NCBI RefSeq assembly: GCF_030815985.1
Contig: NZ_JAUSXM010000001.1
Coordinates: forward strand, 496,001 to 560,000
Direction of reading: 5' to 3'
DNA length: 64,000 nucleotides
From: Paenibacillus sp. W2I17
GTDB taxonomy: Bacteria > Bacillota > Bacilli > Paenibacillales > Paenibacillaceae
Shown here: piece by piece, positions 1-8,940 of the stretch
Layout: each line of letters starts with the position of its first letter
How positions within the stretch are numbered: position 1 is the first letter of the stretch
The notes under the pieces: generated by a model
What the model was told of the DNA's origin: nothing
What the model saw: only the letters and a program-made list of their open reading frames with translations
Database searches by the model: none
Position numbers and translations under genes: made by a program

Positions 1-2454
1 GAACAGGACAATCGCCCATATATGGTCGGAGAGCGTACGAATGTGCTGGGATCACGGAAATTCAAACGCCTCATTGTAGAAGGCAAATATGAAGAAGCTT
101 CCGAAATTGCTCGTGCTCAAGTGAAAAATGGAGCGCACATTGTTGACGTGTGTGTACAAGATCCGGACCGTGAAGAGTCTGAAGACATGGTGAAGTTCCT
201 TGAACTGGTTGTGAAAAAAGTTAAGGTTCCTCTGATGATCGATACGACAGATGCTTCAGTAATTGATCTGGCCCTTCAGTACTCACAAGGTAAAGCGATA
301 ATTAACTCCATTAACCTTGAGGATGGCGAAGAGAAATTTGAGCTGATTACGCCGTTGCTTCATAAATATGGTGGTGCGGTTGTTGTCGGAACGATTGACG
401 AACGGGGTCAGGCGATTAGTCGGGAAGACAAGCTTGACGTAGCTAAGCGCTCTTACGATTTGCTGGTGAACAAATATGGACTCAAACCAGAAGACCTGAT
501 TTTTGATACGTTGGTGTTCCCAGTTGGTACCGGAGATGAACAGTACATCGGTTCAGCCAAAGAAACCATTGAAGGTATAAGAGTTATTAAGGAAGCGATG
601 CCTGAATGTCATACGATACTCGGGATCAGTAACATTTCATTCGGACTGCCTGAAGCAGGTCGTGAAGTGCTGAACTCTGTATTTTTGTATGAGTGTACCA
701 AAGCAGGTCTCGATTATGCCATCGTGAACACTGAGAAACTGGAGCGTTATGCATCCATTCCGGAAGAAGAACGTAGACTCTCGGAAGAGCTTTTATACAA
801 CACAAATGATGAAACACTCGCGGCGTTCGTAGCGGCGTTCCGTAACAAGAAGGTTGAGAAGAAGGAAAAAATCTCAAACCTTTCATTAGAAGAGCGTCTC
901 GCTTCATATGTTGTGGAAGGAAGCAAAGAAGGATTGCTGCCGGATCTGGAGCAGGCACTTGCCAAATACACAGCACTTCAAGTGATTAACGGTCCACTGA
1001 TGCGGGGGATGGAGGAAGTGGGTCGTCTCTTTAACAACAATGAGTTGATTGTAGCTGAGGTGTTGCAGAGTGCGGAGGTTATGAAGGCTTCTGTAGCATA
1101 TCTGGAGCAATTCATGGAGAAGAACGAGACTTCGGTTAAAGGCAAGATCATTCTGGCCACTGTTAAAGGCGATGTGCATGACATCGGGAAGAACCTGGTT
1201 GAGATCATCCTGTCCAATAACGGTTACCAGATCATTAATTTGGGTATAAAAGTACCACCAGAACGTATCATTGAGGCATACCGAGAAGAAAAAGTCGATG
1301 CGATCGGTCTCTCGGGTCTATTGGTGAAATCAGCGCAACAGATGATTCTTACCGCTCAGGATTTGCGAACAGCAGGTATTGATGTGCCTATTATGGTTGG
1401 CGGAGCGGCGCTAACACGTAAATTCACCAAAAATCGTATCCGTCCTGAATATAACGGAATGGTTGTATATGCGAAAGATGCGATGGACGGTCTGGATTTG
1501 GCGAACAAATTGATGAATCCCGTTTCACGTGAAGTGATGCAACTGGAGATGGAAGCAGAAAAAGAAGCTGATGCTTCAGGTGCTGTAGCTGTTCAGACTC
1601 TTCCAGAGCTTACGCGTGTGGAACGTTCGGATATTGCTGTAGATAACCCGGTTCTTGTCCCGCCTGATCTGGAGCGTCATACGATGCGTAACTACCCATT
1701 ATCACATATCCTGCCATACGTGAACATGCAGATGTTACTTGGACATCATCTGGGGTTGCGCGGTTCAGTAGAACAACTGCTTGCTTCAGGTGATAAGAAG
1801 GCTACCGACCTCAAAGCAGTTGTAGATAATATCATGCAAGAAGCTGTTCGTGACGGGATTATTCAGGCACATGCCATGTATCGTTTCTTCCCTGCTCAGT
1901 CCAGTGGTAACAGCATCATCATCTATGATCCAAAGGACACCAGCAATATTTTGCATACATTTACGTTCCCACGTCAAAAAGTCGAGCCGTTCCTGTGCCT
2001 GTCCGACTTCCTGAAGCCTGTTGAATCCGGTCAGATGGATTACGTTGGTTTCATGGTTGTTACGGCCGGACACGGTGTACGTGAACTATCCACTGCGTGG
2101 AAAGATCAAGGGGATTACCTTCGCTCGCATGCTCTGCAATCCGTAGCGCTTGAAGTAGCAGAGGGATTAGCTGAACGTGTGCATCATATGATGAGAGATA
2201 TCTGGGGATTCCCGGATTCTGCCCAGATGACCATGAAGCAACGTCACGGTGCACGTTATCAAGGGATCAGGGTATCTTTTGGATATCCGGCTTGTCCGGA
2301 TCTGGAAGACCAGGGGCCGCTGTTCAAGTTGCTGCAGCCTGAGGATATCGGTGTAGAATTGACGGAAGGTTTCATGATGGAACCTGAAGCTTCCGTATCA
2401 GCGATGGTATTCAGCCATCCGCAAGCTAAGTATTTTAATGTAGAGAAGGCATAA
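1..2454 (+). CDS. metH: Cobalamin-dependent methionine synthase, 5'-truncated by window edge
   Basis: This enzyme transfers the methyl group of methyltetrahydrofolate to homocysteine through cob(I)alamin in the cytoplasm. The open frame runs in from base 1, so the homocysteine-binding domain and the true start lie upstream. The visible part opens with the pterin-binding domain (GERTNVLGS at residues 10-18 of the partial frame). A B12 cap region follows, then the cobalamin-binding domain with the DxHxxG motif at about residues 391-396, which supplies the histidine ligand of cobalt. The C-terminal AdoMet-dependent reactivation domain carries the typical RVSFGYPACPD stretch near residue 760. All MetH modules expected in this part are present and in the right order. 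A terminator follows immediately. Confidence 0.95.
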   Translation, partial: EQDNRPYMVGERTNVLGSRKFKRLIVEGKYEEASEIARAQVKNGAHIVDVCVQDPDREESEDMVKFLELVVKKVKVPLMIDTTDASVIDLALQYSQGKAIINSINLEDGEEKFELITPLLHKYGGAVVVGTIDERGQAISREDKLDVAKRSYDLLVNKYGLKPEDLIFDTLVFPVGTGDEQYIGSAKETIEGIRVIKEAMPECHTILGISNISFGLPEAGREVLNSVFLYECTKAGLDYAIVNTEKLERYASIPEEERRLSEELLYNTNDETLAAFVAAFRNKKVEKKEKISNLSLEERLASYVVEGSKEGLLPDLEQALAKYTALQVINGPLMRGMEEVGRLFNNNELIVAEVLQSAEVMKASVAYLEQFMEKNETSVKGKIILATVKGDVHDIGKNLVEIILSNNGYQIINLGIKVPPERIIEAYREEKVDAIGLSGLLVKSAQQMILTAQDLRTAGIDVPIMVGGAALTRKFTKNRIRPEYNGMVVYAKDAMDGLDLANKLMNPVSREVMQLEMEAEKEADASGAVAVQTLPELTRVERSDIAVDNPVLVPPDLERHTMRNYPLSHILPYVNMQMLLGHHLGLRGSVEQLLASGDKKATDLKAVVDNIMQEAVRDGIIQAHAMYRFFPAQSSGNSIIIYDPKDTSNILHTFTFPRQKVEPFLCLSDFLKPVESGQMDYVGFMVVTAGHGVRELSTAWKDQGDYLRSHALQSVALEVAEGLAERVHHMMRDIWGFPDSAQMTMKQRHGARYQGIRVSFGYPACPDLEDQGPLFKLLQPEDIGVELTEGFMMEPEASVSAMVFSHPQAKYFNVEKA

Positions 2455-2478
2455 ATTCAGTAGAGTGTCAGGCAAAGC

Positions 2479-2502
2479 CCTCCGCATTGTCGGAGGTTTT
2501 TT
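2479..2502 (+). terminator. Intrinsic terminator after metH
   Basis: CCTCCG pairs with CGGAGG over a 6-nt loop and six T follow. An alternative upstream start for rnz (2487) would lie inside this hairpin, which supports the later start at 2532. Confidence 0.85.
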
Positions 2503-2531
2503 GCTGGCAACAGAAAGAGGTGCGATCCAGA

Positions 2532-3470
2532 ATGGAACTATATTTCCTGGGAACTAATGCTGGTGTACCTACGCTTCAACGGAATGTAACTTCCATTGGG
2601 CTACGCATGTTGGATGAGCGCAGAGCTTTGTGGTTGTTTGACTGCGGGGAAGGAACGCAGCACCAGATTTTAAGTTCTCCGCTTAAACTGAGCAAATTGG
2701 AGAAAATATTCATTACTCACCTGCATGGGGATCATGTATTTGGACTTCCAGGACTGCTTTCGAGTAGAGCCTATCAAGGTGGCACCACATCATTAACCGT
2801 ATATGGTCCGCCAGGTACGGAACGAATGATCAGTACAACAATGGAGCTTAGCCAATCCCGGGTTAACTATGATTTGAATATCGTGGAACATACGGGCGGC
2901 GTCCTGTTCGAGGATGACAGTTTTATCGTGGAAGCGGCTTTGCTTGAGCATCGGATTGACAGCTATGGATACCGGATTACGGAAAAAGATCGTCCAGGAA
3001 GCCTGGACCCAGCCAAACTGGCGGAATACGGTTTGAAACCAGGCCCATTGTTCGGCCGGCTCAAACGTGGAGAAACCATTACGCTGGATAACGGTGATTC
3101 GCTTCGTCCAGAAGATGTATTGGGAGCGCCAAAACGAGGCATGGTGATCACCATATTAGGTGATACACGTCCATGTGACAACGTACAGCCACTTTCCATC
3201 AATGCAGATGTGCTTGTGCATGAAGCTACATTCATGCATGATCTGGCCGATACAGCGCATGAGTACTATCATAGTACTTCTAAGCAAGCGGCAGAAGCGG
3301 CTAGAGAAGCCAATGTAGGGCAACTAATCATGACTCACTTCAGTTCACGCTATAAGGATGAGGATCAACTTCAGCCACTTTTGGAAGAGGCGCAGTCCGT
3401 ATTCCCGAATACCAGACTTGCAAACGAACACCAGCTTATTCCTGTTGTGCATCGCAAGCAAGAATCTTAA
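2532..3470 (+). CDS. rnz: Ribonuclease Z (tRNA 3'-end endonuclease)
   Basis: RNase Z removes the 3' trailer of tRNA precursors that lack an encoded CCA. The protein (312 aa, the usual size of the bacterial short form) is a metallo-beta-lactamase fold. The zinc motif HLHGDH lies at residues 63-68, and later conserved stretches include GDTRPCDN and HEATF, followed by the C-terminal HFSSRY histidine. I chose the ATG at 2532 because an AGAGGTG ribosome site lies just upstream and because the reading starts with MELYFLGTNAG, a normal RNase Z N-terminus. It stands alone between two terminators. Confidence 0.93.
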   Translation: MELYFLGTNAGVPTLQRNVTSIGLRMLDERRALWLFDCGEGTQHQILSSPLKLSKLEKIFITHLHGDHVFGLPGLLSSRAYQGGTTSLTVYGPPGTERMISTTMELSQSRVNYDLNIVEHTGGVLFEDDSFIVEAALLEHRIDSYGYRITEKDRPGSLDPAKLAEYGLKPGPLFGRLKRGETITLDNGDSLRPEDVLGAPKRGMVITILGDTRPCDNVQPLSINADVLVHEATFMHDLADTAHEYYHSTSKQAAEAAREANVGQLIMTHFSSRYKDEDQLQPLLEEAQSVFPNTRLANEHQLIPVVHRKQES

Positions 3471-3529
3471 CCCTGATTGCGAACCAGTGGACGGCTAAAC
3501 ACGTCATATAAAGATCCGGGTAATTGCAC

Positions 3530-3564
3530 GGGACTGAGGGAGAGGAACTCCCGCGGTCCCTTTT
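3530..3564 (+). terminator. Intrinsic terminator after rnz
   Basis: GGGAC and GGGAG on the left arm pair with CTCCC and GTCCC on the right arm, with a small internal loop between the two helices, and TTTT follows. It lies 60 nt past the rnz stop. Confidence 0.8.
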
Positions 3565-3589
3565 GCAATCTGGTCAGAAAGCGTGTAGG

Positions 3590-3745
3590 ATGGGCAATAT
3601 GAAGAGGGAAATGATTCAAATTATTTTCCGGGAAAGCGCAGGAAATGACAAGCTTGTACAGAAGACGCGCGAGTTAAACCGTCGGTGTTCGATCCGGTTC
3701 GACTTGTTGCGTGCATATGCCAGCAAGCCATTATTTTTTGCCTGA
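3590..3745 (+). CDS. Possible small protein of unknown function (weak)
   Basis: An open frame of about 51 codons lies in the gap between rnz and the HAD phosphatase gene. The frame extends upstream to a TTG at 3524, but that start would lie across the rnz terminator. Several ATG codons (3590, 3599, 3611) are possible starts, and none has a well-spaced ribosome site. I do not recognise the product; it is basic and ends in a hydrophobic tail. It may be non-coding. The rest of the 3565-3826 gap shows nothing else I can name. Confidence 0.2.
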   Translation: MGNMKREMIQIIFRESAGNDKLVQKTRELNRRCSIRFDLLRAYASKPLFFA

Positions 3746-3826
3746 ATACATAGGTTCGCGGTCAAGTTCGAGGTAAATGATTAAGGACATGAAACGTTAA
3801 TGGAATGAAGAAAGGAAGTGCTGTGT

Positions 3827-4636
3827 GTGATTAAGGCCTATCTGATTGACTTGGATGGTACGCTCTATCATGGCAGACATCGTATCGAAGGAGCCGATCA
3901 GCTTATTCGAACACTGCAAGAGCTAGGAAAGCCGTATTTATTCGTAACAAATAATTCTTCCCGTACACCACAAGGTGTGGCAGATCATCTGAACGGGATG
4001 GGCATACCTACCGACGCGTCTCAAGTATGTACTTCTGCTGTGGCAGCTGCTGAATATGTTGCTGAAGAGTCCCCGGGTGCAAAAGTGGCATGTATTGGAG
4101 AAGCAGGACTGCTGGAAGCCATAGAAAAAGCAGGACTACAGCTGACGGAAGATGCACCAGATTACGTGATACAGGGGATTGATCGTGAATTTTCCTATCA
4201 TAAACTGACCAAGGCGCTAAGGTGGATTAATGCGGGATCAAAATTCATCATGACCAACCCGGATCTGCAGCTTCCTTCCGATGATGGACTGACACCTGGG
4301 GCGGGGACTATTGGAGCAGCAATTGAAGCAGCAACCGGAGTTCATCCTACAGTCATAGGCAAGCCATCGAGTGTTATAATGAAGTCGGCCATTAGCCGGC
4401 TAAACCTGGCGTCTCATGAAGTGGCAGTGATCGGAGATAATATGCGAACCGATATTGCAGCTGGAGTGGCAGCAGGGTGTGAGACGCTGTTGGTACTTAC
4501 CGGTGTGACAACACGGGATAATATGGATGGACACATTCAAGCAGCGAAGGCTCGACCTGATCATGTGTTTGAAGATTTGCATAAATTGATGGAGTGGCTG
4601 TCGCAAGAGGCAGACCAAGCTTCCAAAAAGGGGTAA
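3827..4636 (+). CDS. HAD-superfamily class IIA phosphatase (NagD-like)
   Basis: This is a cytoplasmic phosphatase of the HAD IIA branch, related to NagD and p-nitrophenyl phosphatases; the physiological substrate is unknown. Motif I is DLDGTLYHG near the N-terminus. Motif II is the FVTNNSSRTP stretch typical of class IIA. A C2 cap follows, and motif IV is GDNMRTDIAAG near residue 205. The length of 269 aa is normal. I chose the GTG at 3827 because the AAAGGAAG site (3811-3818) is then spaced by 8 nt. An in-frame GTG at 3818 overlaps that site. The gene ends 6 nt before the DNA glycosylase and probably shares its transcript. Confidence 0.85.
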   Translation: MIKAYLIDLDGTLYHGRHRIEGADQLIRTLQELGKPYLFVTNNSSRTPQGVADHLNGMGIPTDASQVCTSAVAAAEYVAEESPGAKVACIGEAGLLEAIEKAGLQLTEDAPDYVIQGIDREFSYHKLTKALRWINAGSKFIMTNPDLQLPSDDGLTPGAGTIGAAIEAATGVHPTVIGKPSSVIMKSAISRLNLASHEVAVIGDNMRTDIAAGVAAGCETLLVLTGVTTRDNMDGHIQAAKARPDHVFEDLHKLMEWLSQEADQASKKG

Positions 4637-4642
4637 TGTACG

Positions 4643-5464
4643 ATGCCGGAACTGCCGGAAATGGAAAATTACCGGACCTTGCTGTCCGAGGAAATACTTG
4701 ATCTACTGATTACAGGTGTTGTAATTAACCGCGATAAAACGATAAATACGGAGCCTGATCTGTTTATCAATGAACTTACAGGTAATCGCATCATATTTGT
4801 TGAGCGCCGAGCGAAGCATCTGATTTTCCACTTGGCTAATGGCAAACGCCTGGTGCTGCACCTCATGTTGGGCGGTATGATTTTCTGGGGCACGGAAGAA
4901 GAACGTCCTGATCGTTCCACACAAGTGGAAATTCAGTTTGGCGATCACATTTTATTCTTTATCGGACTGCGCTTGGGTTATTTACATCTGCTTACTTCGA
5001 AAGAAACCGAAGAGGCGATGTCTGATCTTGGACCTGAACCTTTGGATCGACGGATGAATGTGGAACGTTTTGCTTCTCTGTTGAAAGGTCGCCGGGGTAC
5101 GCTCAAGACAACGTTGGTAAACCAACATATTATTGCGGGGATTGGCAATTGTTATTCGGATGAGATTGCTTTTGCTGCCGGTCTGAGACCAAGCTCCAAA
5201 ACGCAGAACATCGCGGCTTCACCTGAGCTGACGGAGCGTTTGTTCCATTCGATGCAGTCCGTGTTGCGTGAAGCAGCTTCTGAGGGCGGTTATATGGAAA
5301 TGCCGCTGATGCAAGGGGATACGAAGACAGGAAGTTTTGACGAGCAATGTCGCGTGTACGATCGGGAAGGCGAGACTTGTCCGCGCTGCGGGGGAACGAT
5401 TGAACGAGTGGAAATTACGGGCAAGAAGGCGTTCTTCTGTCCGAAATGCCAGCATGAGGCCTAA
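4643..5464 (+). CDS. Fpg/Nei-family DNA glycosylase/AP lyase
   Basis: This enzyme excises oxidised bases and cuts the abasic site by beta/delta elimination. The protein begins MPELPE, so the catalytic proline 2 and glutamate 3 are present. A helix-two-turn-helix region with GIGNCYSDEIAF follows. The C-terminal zinc finger has cysteines 246, 249, 266 and 269 in two CxxC pairs. The second motif after PELPE is MEN rather than the classical VET, and the length is 273 aa. I therefore call it family-level only and do not decide between MutM and Nei. Its last 11 nt overlap the start of the endonuclease IV gene, so the enzyme that makes the cut abasic site and the one that trims it are translationally coupled. 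Confidence 0.88.
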   Translation: MPELPEMENYRTLLSEEILDLLITGVVINRDKTINTEPDLFINELTGNRIIFVERRAKHLIFHLANGKRLVLHLMLGGMIFWGTEEERPDRSTQVEIQFGDHILFFIGLRLGYLHLLTSKETEEAMSDLGPEPLDRRMNVERFASLLKGRRGTLKTTLVNQHIIAGIGNCYSDEIAFAAGLRPSSKTQNIAASPELTERLFHSMQSVLREAASEGGYMEMPLMQGDTKTGSFDEQCRVYDREGETCPRCGGTIERVEITGKKAFFCPKCQHEA

Positions 5465-6302
5465 AACCGGTATCGGGGCACATGTCAGCACCAGAGGCGG
5501 ATTTCTTCAGGCAGCCAAGAGAGCGTATGAGATGGGGGCAACGGCGTTTCAGTATTTTCCGAAGAACCCGCGTAGTCTCAGCCTGAAAAGTCTGGACCTC
5601 AAGGATGCTGAGCAGTGCAGGGATTGGTGTGAACAGCAGGGACTTGCTTCGATTGCACATTCACCCTATCCCACGAATCCGGCGTTGGGCATGACCCGTG
5701 GAGAGGCGGGCTTTCATGCTACAATAGCTTCTATTCGCAATGATCTTGAAATTTCGAATGCTTGCGGTTCTGTTGGGACGGTGGTCCATTTTGGACATAT
5801 CAAAACAAACGATCCGCTGGAGGGTTATCAGAACCTCATTCATTGTCTGGATACCGCCTTGGAGAATTGGAATGGACACTCAAAGGTGCTGATTGAAAAT
5901 CAGGCAGGTGATCATGGCCCGATGGGCACGACAATGGAAGAAATGATACAGATTCGCAAATTAAGCCGTTATCCGGAGCATATTGCTTTTTGTTTTGACA
6001 CATGCCATGCTTTTGCTTCAGGTTTGTGGTCGTCAGGCAACGAAGCGGCGATGCTCGATAAGGGCAGGATGCTCGGGTATTGGGATAATGTTGCTGCTGT
6101 CCATTTTAATGATTCCAAATATGCGTCTGGTTTGTGTAAGGATAGACATGCGAGGATCGGACAGGGATATATCGGCAATGAATCAATGAAAGCATTGTTA
6201 AAGGCGCCTGAGTTCCAAAATGCGGTTGTTGTGCTCGAGACAGAAACGGGCGAAGATGGAACGCACCGTGATGATATAGCGCTCATGCGTTCCTGGTTAT
6301 AA
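5454..6302 (+). CDS. nfo: Endonuclease IV (AP endonuclease)
   Basis: Endonuclease IV cleaves 5' of abasic sites and removes blocked 3' ends in base-excision repair. The 282-aa length is typical. Zinc-ligand motifs of the xylose-isomerase-like barrel are visible in order: GAHVS near the start, HSPY, a ENQAG stretch, CFDTCHAFASG, HFNDSK and LETETGE. The ATG at 5454 lies inside the last codons of the glycosylase gene. The open frame continues far upstream of this ATG, but those upstream codons read the glycosylase gene in a different frame. The pair is a compact repair cassette. Confidence 0.94.
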   Translation: MRPKTGIGAHVSTRGGFLQAAKRAYEMGATAFQYFPKNPRSLSLKSLDLKDAEQCRDWCEQQGLASIAHSPYPTNPALGMTRGEAGFHATIASIRNDLEISNACGSVGTVVHFGHIKTNDPLEGYQNLIHCLDTALENWNGHSKVLIENQAGDHGPMGTTMEEMIQIRKLSRYPEHIAFCFDTCHAFASGLWSSGNEAAMLDKGRMLGYWDNVAAVHFNDSKYASGLCKDRHARIGQGYIGNESMKALLKAPEFQNAVVVLETETGEDGTHRDDIALMRSWL

Positions 6303-6321
6303 TGGGGAGAGGAGCGATTGT

Positions 6322-6660
6322 ATGCATGTTTTTTTGGATGACTATCGGGCATGTCCGAAAGGATTTGTTCTGGCAACGAATGCAGAAGAGTGCCTGATGC
6401 TGCTAAGAGAAGGTGACGTGGACATTTTGTCTCTGGATTATGAGCTTGGTCCAGATTCGCCCAATGGCGGTGAGGTCGCGGCATCTATTGTACGAGAAGG
6501 TTTATTTCCGCGCGAGATCTATTTGCATACGTCCAGTATGTTTGGGAAACGCCAGATGTACGAGATGTTATATAGCAATAAACCGGATTCGGTAACCATT
6601 CATAATGGACCAATGACGGGTGAGGTCATGCTGCGTGTTGCCGCGGGAGAAGAAAGTTAA
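6322..6660 (+). CDS. Cyclic-phosphate processing receiver-domain (cREC-like) protein
   Basis: This is a 112-aa single-domain protein. It opens with LDDYRACPKGF (the acidic pair is D6 and D7) and continues with SLDYELG and a glycine-rich NGGEVA stretch. This pattern resembles the cREC family, a receiver-like fold proposed from comparative genomics to act on cyclic phosphate ends of RNA or nucleotides. The assignment rests on my recognition of the motif layout; no activity is established here. The stop codon overlaps the start of the thioredoxin-like gene by one base. An RNA methyltransferase-like gene lies further down the same row, so an RNA-related role is plausible but inferred. Confidence 0.6.
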   Translation: MHVFLDDYRACPKGFVLATNAEECLMLLREGDVDILSLDYELGPDSPNGGEVAASIVREGLFPREIYLHTSSMFGKRQMYEMLYSNKPDSVTIHNGPMTGEVMLRVAAGEES

Positions 6661-6977
6661 TGAAGCCAATTACATCAAAAATGTTAATGCGTAGTGTTTG
6701 GGAAGGCATGCCACAGGCTGTATTTATATATACCCCTTTATGTGGGACATGTGCGGCAGCACGGCGTATGTTAGAGGTCGTTGAGCACATGCTGCCAGAA
6801 GGTATTTTATTCGAAATGAACATTCATGACATTCCTGAACTTGTACAACAATTTAAAATTTCAAGCGTTCCAGCAGTGATGCTGTTTGATGGCCAGTTAG
6901 ATGTTCCAAAAATGGTTTATCGGATGAGCTCTGTGGAGCATTTGCTCTCGGAGATCCGGAAGGTGGTGCTGAAATGA
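6660..6977 (+). CDS. Thioredoxin-like protein with CGTC active site
   Basis: This is a small (105 aa) cytoplasmic thioredoxin-fold protein. The redox motif CGTC sits at residues 28-31 after a FIYTPL strand, and the cis-proline is in SVPAVMLF. It lacks the WCGPC signature of canonical thioredoxin, so it is a divergent reductase-type member and its target is unknown. The start ATG shares one base with the upstream stop, and the stop overlaps the next gene's ATG by 4 nt. These overlaps indicate a co-translated string. Confidence 0.8.
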   Translation: MKPITSKMLMRSVWEGMPQAVFIYTPLCGTCAAARRMLEVVEHMLPEGILFEMNIHDIPELVQQFKISSVPAVMLFDGQLDVPKMVYRMSSVEHLLSEIRKVVLK

Positions 6978-7753
6978 GTATAATCTCGATGGAACATGTC
7001 TCACTTAGACGAGAAGAGAATCAGATTTTGGATGACGTACATTTGCGCATCGAACAAGGCGAACATTGGGTTATTCTGGGCCGGAATGGTTCTGGCAAAA
7101 CAACGTTGTTGGAAATGATGAATGGATATATGTTTCCAAGCCAGGGGCGCATTGAAGTACTCGGTAATCTGTATGGACAATGTGACGTCAGGGAAGTTCG
7201 TAAGGAAATCGGTTATATCAGCCAAACGTTAATCGAGAAACTCACACCCAGAGATCCGGTATGGGAGGTCGTCGCTACAGGAGCTTATGCTTTTTTGCGT
7301 TTTTATCAGACAATTCCGGATGAAGTAAAAGCAAAGGCAATGAGTTTGCTGGATGACATGGGTTTTGCCAACTTGGCCAACAACCCGCTTGGAACGTTAT
7401 CCCAAGGGGAGCGCAAAAAAGTCATGCTCGCTCGTTCATTAATGGCTGAGCCAAAATTGCTGATTATGGACGAGCCTTGTGCCGGGCTAGACTTATATGA
7501 ACGTGAGAAAATGCTGGCTGAGATTGATCGTCTGCGCCAGCGTAACATTACAGTTGTGTATGTAACACATCATGTTGAAGAGATCGTACCTTTATTTACA
7601 CATGTGGCCTTGATCCGCGATGGACGTATTGCGGCAGCCGGCCCCAAACATGAAGTTTTGACACAAGATACAATTAAGCATACGTACGATGTTCCGGTCG
7701 ATATCCAGTGGGATAATGGTCGTCCGTGGATACGCGTACGTTCTGGAGGGTAA
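6974..7753 (+). CDS. ABC transporter ATP-binding protein without adjacent permease
   Basis: This is a 259-aa nucleotide-binding subunit. Walker A is GRNGSGKTT near residue 38, the signature is LSQGERKK near residue 142, and Walker B is LLIMDEPCAGLD with the catalytic glutamate. The H-loop histidine is in VTHHVEEI. No membrane subunit is encoded beside it, so the partner must be elsewhere or the protein works in another way. It resembles the YlmA-like group of orphan ATPases. Its ATG overlaps the end of the thioredoxin-like gene. Confidence 0.85.
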   Translation: MSIISMEHVSLRREENQILDDVHLRIEQGEHWVILGRNGSGKTTLLEMMNGYMFPSQGRIEVLGNLYGQCDVREVRKEIGYISQTLIEKLTPRDPVWEVVATGAYAFLRFYQTIPDEVKAKAMSLLDDMGFANLANNPLGTLSQGERKKVMLARSLMAEPKLLIMDEPCAGLDLYEREKMLAEIDRLRQRNITVVYVTHHVEEIVPLFTHVALIRDGRIAAAGPKHEVLTQDTIKHTYDVPVDIQWDNGRPWIRVRSGG

Positions 7754-7759
7754 CACAAT

Positions 7760-8809
7760 TTGAGTACACAATCGTCTTGGGAAGAAGGCAACTTCTCCCG
7801 TTTTATCTGCACGGCCAATCATGGCTTTGCCCCTTATGCTCAGGAAGAGTTGCGCCGTACGTTTGGTGCGGTGAAGAGCACGGTACTCGTACCAGGAGAA
7901 ATATTGCTTGCGGGTCTGCCTGTAGCGGAGGAAGAAGTTGCAGATAAGCTGTGGGCAGAGTATCCAACGTTTTTACGTCATATTCAACCTGTTCAGTTTC
8001 AGGAGAATACTGAAGATTCGGAGCAGTCTATTGAGAAATTGATTGCATTTGTGTTGAATCATAAGGAACTGACCGGTACCCCTGTCGTGCTGCAGGTACG
8101 GAAGACAGAAGGGGCCTTTTGGCAAGAAAATGCAGCCTCATTGAAGCAACTGCTAACTGAAAAGCTGGATGAGTTAGGCTGTGAATGGGTTGTACGTGAT
8201 GCTGAATATGTCATTTCTGTATTTGCTGCGAATGATATGTTGTATGCTGGCATATCCAGACCTGAACAGAACCTGTCAGACTGGAGCGGGGGAGCCGTAC
8301 GTTTTCAAAAAGAAGATGGGCAGATCTCGCGGGCCAAATTCAAATTGCTTGAAGCCGAGCTAACGTTTGGCATTGACTTTACTTCATTTCATAAAGCACT
8401 TGATATCGGGGCTGCACCAGGTGGATGGACCTCGTTCCTGCTTGAACGCGGGCTTGAAGTAACGGCGGTAGATCCGGCGAAGATGGATGCAACGCTGCTG
8501 GCATCACCCAAACTGACTTTCTTGAAAAAGAATGCAGGGGATGTGCGCTTCCGCGAAGGAGAATTCGACCTGCTCGTATGTGATATGAGTTGGAGTCCGA
8601 AGCTGATGAGCCGACTTGTATCGGATCTTCTATATAGCCTGCAACCCGGAGGAACAGCGATTGTTACCGTGAAGTTATTGCATAAAAAACCGCTAGCGCT
8701 CATTAAAGATGTGATTGATACGTTTGGGCGTTCGCGGATGCAGATTCAACGTTCCAAGCAGTTGTTCCATAACCGGGAAGAGATTACACTCTATATGGTC
8801 AAATATTAA
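7760..8809 (+). CDS. FtsJ/RlmM-like SAM-dependent RNA methyltransferase
   Basis: The C-terminal half (from about residue 190) has an FtsJ-type Rossmann methyltransferase domain. Motif I is DIGAAPGGWTSFLL, followed by TAVDPAKMD, VCDMSW and TVKLL, which hold the KDKE-like tetrad positions. The N-terminal half resembles the THUMP-like region of RlmM-type 2'-O-methyltransferases. I infer an rRNA substrate. The TTG start at 7760 is supported by a GGAGGG site 9 nt upstream. It is the last gene of the 3.8-8.8 kb row. Confidence 0.78.
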   Translation: MSTQSSWEEGNFSRFICTANHGFAPYAQEELRRTFGAVKSTVLVPGEILLAGLPVAEEEVADKLWAEYPTFLRHIQPVQFQENTEDSEQSIEKLIAFVLNHKELTGTPVVLQVRKTEGAFWQENAASLKQLLTEKLDELGCEWVVRDAEYVISVFAANDMLYAGISRPEQNLSDWSGGAVRFQKEDGQISRAKFKLLEAELTFGIDFTSFHKALDIGAAPGGWTSFLLERGLEVTAVDPAKMDATLLASPKLTFLKKNAGDVRFREGEFDLLVCDMSWSPKLMSRLVSDLLYSLQPGGTAIVTVKLLHKKPLALIKDVIDTFGRSRMQIQRSKQLFHNREEITLYMVKY

Positions 8810-8881
8810 GAGATCTAGCTTTGATTAAAGTAGCTAAAGGCATTATGAAATTGATTCGATTAAGCTCATTTTATTTTGTGC

Positions 8882-8911
8882 TTTACAATCTATTCCTGCC
8901 TGTACTATAAT
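8882..8911 (+). promoter_or_regulatory. Sigma-A-type promoter of the kinase/Tad-like locus
   Basis: TTTACA at 8882-8887 and a perfect TATAAT at 8906-8911 are separated by 18 nt. Transcription would begin near 8918, which places the hairpin at 8941-9011 inside the leader of the following gene. Confidence 0.65.
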
Positions 8912-8940
8912 GATACCAATATTAACCATAACAAATCTGA

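Noticed and set aside
3690..3705. GGTTCGA sequence resembling a tRNA T-loop
   Set aside because: No acceptor, D or anticodon stems could be found around it.
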